Made by a program: the position numbers and the translations under genes. From NCBI RefSeq assembly GCF_900240975.1, contig NZ_LT968775.1, positions 186,001 to 250,000 of the forward strand: a stretch of DNA of 64,000 bases, given 5' to 3'. Shown in pieces: positions 61,879 through 64,000 of this stretch; positions within the stretch are counted from its first letter, which is position 1; each line of letters opens with the position of its first letter. The notes below the pieces were generated by a model. It made no database searches and had not been told where the DNA came from. It saw only the letters and a list, made by a program, of their open reading frames with translations. This stretch comes from Mycobacterium sp. 4858 (lineage in GTDB: Bacteria > Actinomycetota > Actinomycetes > Mycobacteriales > Mycobacteriaceae).

Positions 61879-64000
61879 GTGACGATCCATGAGCACGACC
61901 GGGTGTCCGCTGATCGCGATGGAAATGGCCCTCATGCGTCAGCCGGGGAGACCCACGCTCTGGTCGACCGTCTGACGGCCGGCGAGCCGTACGCCGTTGC
62001 GTTCGGCGGCCAGGGCAGCGCCTGGCTGGAAACCCTCGAGGATCTGGTCTCGTCGGCCGGGATCGAATCGGACCTGGCAACGCTCGTGGGTGAGGTCGAG
62101 CTGCTGCTCGAGCCGGTGGCCAAGGAACTGGTCGTGGTGCGCCCGATCGGTTTCGAGCCGCTCGCATGGGTGCGCGCGCTGGCTGCCGAGGACCCGGTCC
62201 CGTCGGACAAGCACCTGACGTCGGCCGCGGTGTCGATCCCCGGCGTGCTGCTCACTCAGATCGCGGCGGTCCGCGCTTTGGCGCGCCAGGGCATGGACCT
62301 CAAGGCCACCCCGCCTGTCGCGGTCGCCGGGCACTCCCAAGGGGTGCTCGCCGTCGAGGCCCTCAAGGCGGCGGGCGCCCGCGACGCCGAGCTGCTGGCG
62401 ATGGCCCAGCTGATCGGCGCGGCCGGGACGCTGGTCGCCCGCCGACGCGGCATCTCCGTGCTCGGCGACCGCCCGCCCATGGTGTCGGTGACCAACGCCG
62501 ACCCCGAGCGCATCAGCCGGCTGCTCGACGAGTTCGCGCAGGACGTCCGCACCGTGCTGCCGCCGGTGCTGTCCATCCGCAACGGCCGGCGCTCGGTCGT
62601 CATCACTGGCACGCCCGAACAGCTATCCCGGTTCGAGCTCTACTGCCAGCAGATCTCGGAGAAGGAAGAGGCCGATCGCAAGAACAAGCTGCGCGGTGGG
62701 GACGTCTTCTCGCCGGTCTTCGATCCGGTCCAGGTGGAGGTCGGCTTCCACACGCCGCGGCTGGCCGACGGCATCGACATCGTCGCCGGCTGGGCCGAGA
62801 AGGTGGGCCTGGATGTCGCCCTGGCCCGCGAGCTGACCGAAGCGATCCTGGTGCGACGGGTCGACTGGGTCGAGGAGATCAGCCGTGTGCACGAGGCCGG
62901 CGCGCGCTGGATTCTCGACCTCGGTCCCGGTGACATCCTGACCCGGCTGACCGCGCCGGTCATCCGCGGACTGGGTGTCGGCATCGTTCCCGCCGCGACC
63001 CGCGGCGGGCAGCGCAACCTCTTCACCGTCGGGGCCGTCCCCGAGGTGGCGCGGGCGTGGTCGACCTACGCCCCGACCGTCGTTCGCCTGCCCGACGGCA
63101 GGGTCAAGCTTTCGACGAAGTTCACCCGGTTGACGGGCCGCTCGCCGATCCTGCTCGCCGGCATGACCCCGACCACTGTCGACGCCAAGATCGTCGCCGC
63201 CGCGGCCAACGCCGGGCACTGGGCCGAGCTGGCCGGCGGCGGGCAGGTCACCGAGGAGATCTTCGCCGGCCGCGTCGAGGAGCTCGCGACGCTGCTCGAG
63301 CCGGGCCGCACCTATCAGTTCAACGCGCTGTTCCTCGACCCGTACCTGTGGAAGCTGCAGGTCGGCGGAAAGCGGTTGGTGCAGAAGGCGCGTCAGTCGG
63401 GTGCGGCGATCGACGGCCTGGTGATCAGTGCCGGCATCCCCGATCTCGAGGAGGCCGTCGACCTGATCGAGGAGCTGAACGACGTCGGCATCAGTCACGT
63501 CGTGTTCAAGCCCGGCACGGTCGAGCAGATCCGCTCGGTCATCCGCATCGCCACCGAGGCGCCCACCAAGCCGGTGATCATGCACATCGAGGGTGGGCGC
63601 GCCGGTGGCCACCATTCGTGGGAAGACCTCGACGACCTGTTGCTGGCAACGTATTCGGAGCTGCGGTCGCGCCCGAATATCACGGTCTGCGTCGGCGGTG
63701 GTATCGGCACCCCCGAGCGCGCGACAGAGTATCTGTCCGGGCGGTGGGCGCAGGCGTACGGCTTCCCGCTGATGCCGATCGACGGCATCCTGGTCGGCAC
63801 CGCTGCGATGGCGACCAAGGAGGCCACCACCTCGCCGTCGGTCAAGCGGATGCTGGTCGAGACCCAAGGCACCGACCAGTGGGTCGGCGCCGGAAAAGCC
63901 TTGAACGGCATGGCTTCCAGCCGCAGCCAGCTCGGCGCCGACATCCACGAGATCGACAACAGCGCGTCGCGCTGCGGCCGCCTCCTCGACGAGGTCGCCG
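61879..64000 (+). CDS. fas: Type I fatty acid synthase, N-terminal part (runs off window)
   Basis: About 707 N-terminal residues of a protein of roughly 3,070, closely matching mycobacterial Fas. The start is GTG at 61879 (MTIHEHDRVSADRDG), with GGGAG nine bases upstream. The acetyltransferase domain appears from YAVAFGGQGSAWLETLEDL, with the active Ser in VAGHSQGVLAVEAL. The enoyl reductase domain follows (RSPILLAGMTPTTVDAKIV, IEGGRAGGHHSWEDLDDLLL, VGGGIGTPERA). It makes C16-C26 acyl-CoA primers for mycolic acids. The frame is open to the last base. Confidence 0.97.
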   Translation, partial: MTIHEHDRVSADRDGNGPHASAGETHALVDRLTAGEPYAVAFGGQGSAWLETLEDLVSSAGIESDLATLVGEVELLLEPVAKELVVVRPIGFEPLAWVRALAAEDPVPSDKHLTSAAVSIPGVLLTQIAAVRALARQGMDLKATPPVAVAGHSQGVLAVEALKAAGARDAELLAMAQLIGAAGTLVARRRGISVLGDRPPMVSVTNADPERISRLLDEFAQDVRTVLPPVLSIRNGRRSVVITGTPEQLSRFELYCQQISEKEEADRKNKLRGGDVFSPVFDPVQVEVGFHTPRLADGIDIVAGWAEKVGLDVALARELTEAILVRRVDWVEEISRVHEAGARWILDLGPGDILTRLTAPVIRGLGVGIVPAATRGGQRNLFTVGAVPEVARAWSTYAPTVVRLPDGRVKLSTKFTRLTGRSPILLAGMTPTTVDAKIVAAAANAGHWAELAGGGQVTEEIFAGRVEELATLLEPGRTYQFNALFLDPYLWKLQVGGKRLVQKARQSGAAIDGLVISAGIPDLEEAVDLIEELNDVGISHVVFKPGTVEQIRSVIRIATEAPTKPVIMHIEGGRAGGHHSWEDLDDLLLATYSELRSRPNITVCVGGGIGTPERATEYLSGRWAQAYGFPLMPIDGILVGTAAMATKEATTSPSVKRMLVETQGTDQWVGAGKALNGMASSRSQLGADIHEIDNSASRCGRLLDEVA

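Overview
The window is high-GC actinobacterial DNA and almost certainly comes from a non-tuberculous Mycobacterium. The right edge carries the 5' part of the type I fatty acid synthase gene fas. Just before it is a Tat-exported DUF1906 protein, the neighbour that Rv2525c has beside fas in M. tuberculosis. The rest is densely packed lipid and xenobiotic catabolism: six acyl-CoA dehydrogenases, three complete or partial acyl-CoA synthetases, three P450s, three Rieske oxygenases, three F420-type luciferase-like (LLM) oxidoreductases, an NDMA-type alcohol dehydrogenase, SDRs, MaoC hydratases and amidohydrolases. ATGA-type overlaps are common. I saw no tRNA, rRNA, CRISPR array or insertion sequence.

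Layout. 1-9.6 kb: a partial acyl-CoA synthetase, a thioesterase, an isochorismatase-like protein and a KshA-type Rieske oxygenase on the minus strand; then an alpha/beta hydrolase, a SnoaL-like protein, two LLM oxidoreductases, an acyl-CoA carboxylase beta subunit and a P450. 9.6-13.2 kb: a relic SDR tail, a TetR gene with two tandem operators, a degenerate ABC ATPase and a YhgE/Pip membrane protein. 13.2-22.8 kb: SDR, alcohol dehydrogenase and P450, facing a Rieske ferredoxin plus two tandem amidohydrolases (one without metal ligands), an HSL-type hydrolase with a broken triad, and two acyl-CoA dehydrogenases. 22.8-28.8 kb: a PAS-SpoIIE-HATPase-STAS regulator, a cytochrome b/sulfite-oxidase fusion operon, a MarR regulator and a shortened beta-carbonic anhydrase. 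28.9-32.4 kb: a five-gene soluble diiron monooxygenase operon (tmoA-B-C-D-E type) without a reductase gene. 32.5-39 kb: an amidohydrolase, a TetR-thioesterase fusion, an SDR, a DUF4396 protein, a D-amino-acid oxidase and an LpqS-like lipoprotein with copper-box operators. 39-58.5 kb: the main acyl-CoA cluster. 58.5-64 kb: a ring-hydroxylating Rieske oxygenase with a divergent MerR gene, the DUF1906 protein and fas.

The strongest system-level signal is a repeated AT-rich operator, ideally GCTAT-N10-ATAGC, found in five divergent intergenic regions (16.6, 44.8, 47.3, 51.3 and 57.1 kb). One copy lies directly upstream of a GntR/FCD regulator gene. The ten transcripts around these sites would supply hydroxylation (P450s, Rieske oxygenase, ferredoxins), alcohol and aldehyde oxidation, CoA activation and CoA transfer, heteromeric acyl-CoA dehydrogenation, and a CrtC-like hydratase. 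MaoC-type hydration is encoded nearby. I infer one GntR-controlled pathway for an alicyclic or terpenoid-like carboxylic acid. The substrate cannot be read from the sequence.

A second theme is pseudoenzymes. An isochorismatase-like protein, an HSL hydrolase, one of two tandem amidohydrolases and an ABC ATPase each lack residues that define catalysis in their family.

All coordinates, start codons and motifs were read by eye. Comparisons with named homologues (TmoA, Rv1284, Rv1364c, LpqS, Fas) rest on remembered sequences and were not computed.
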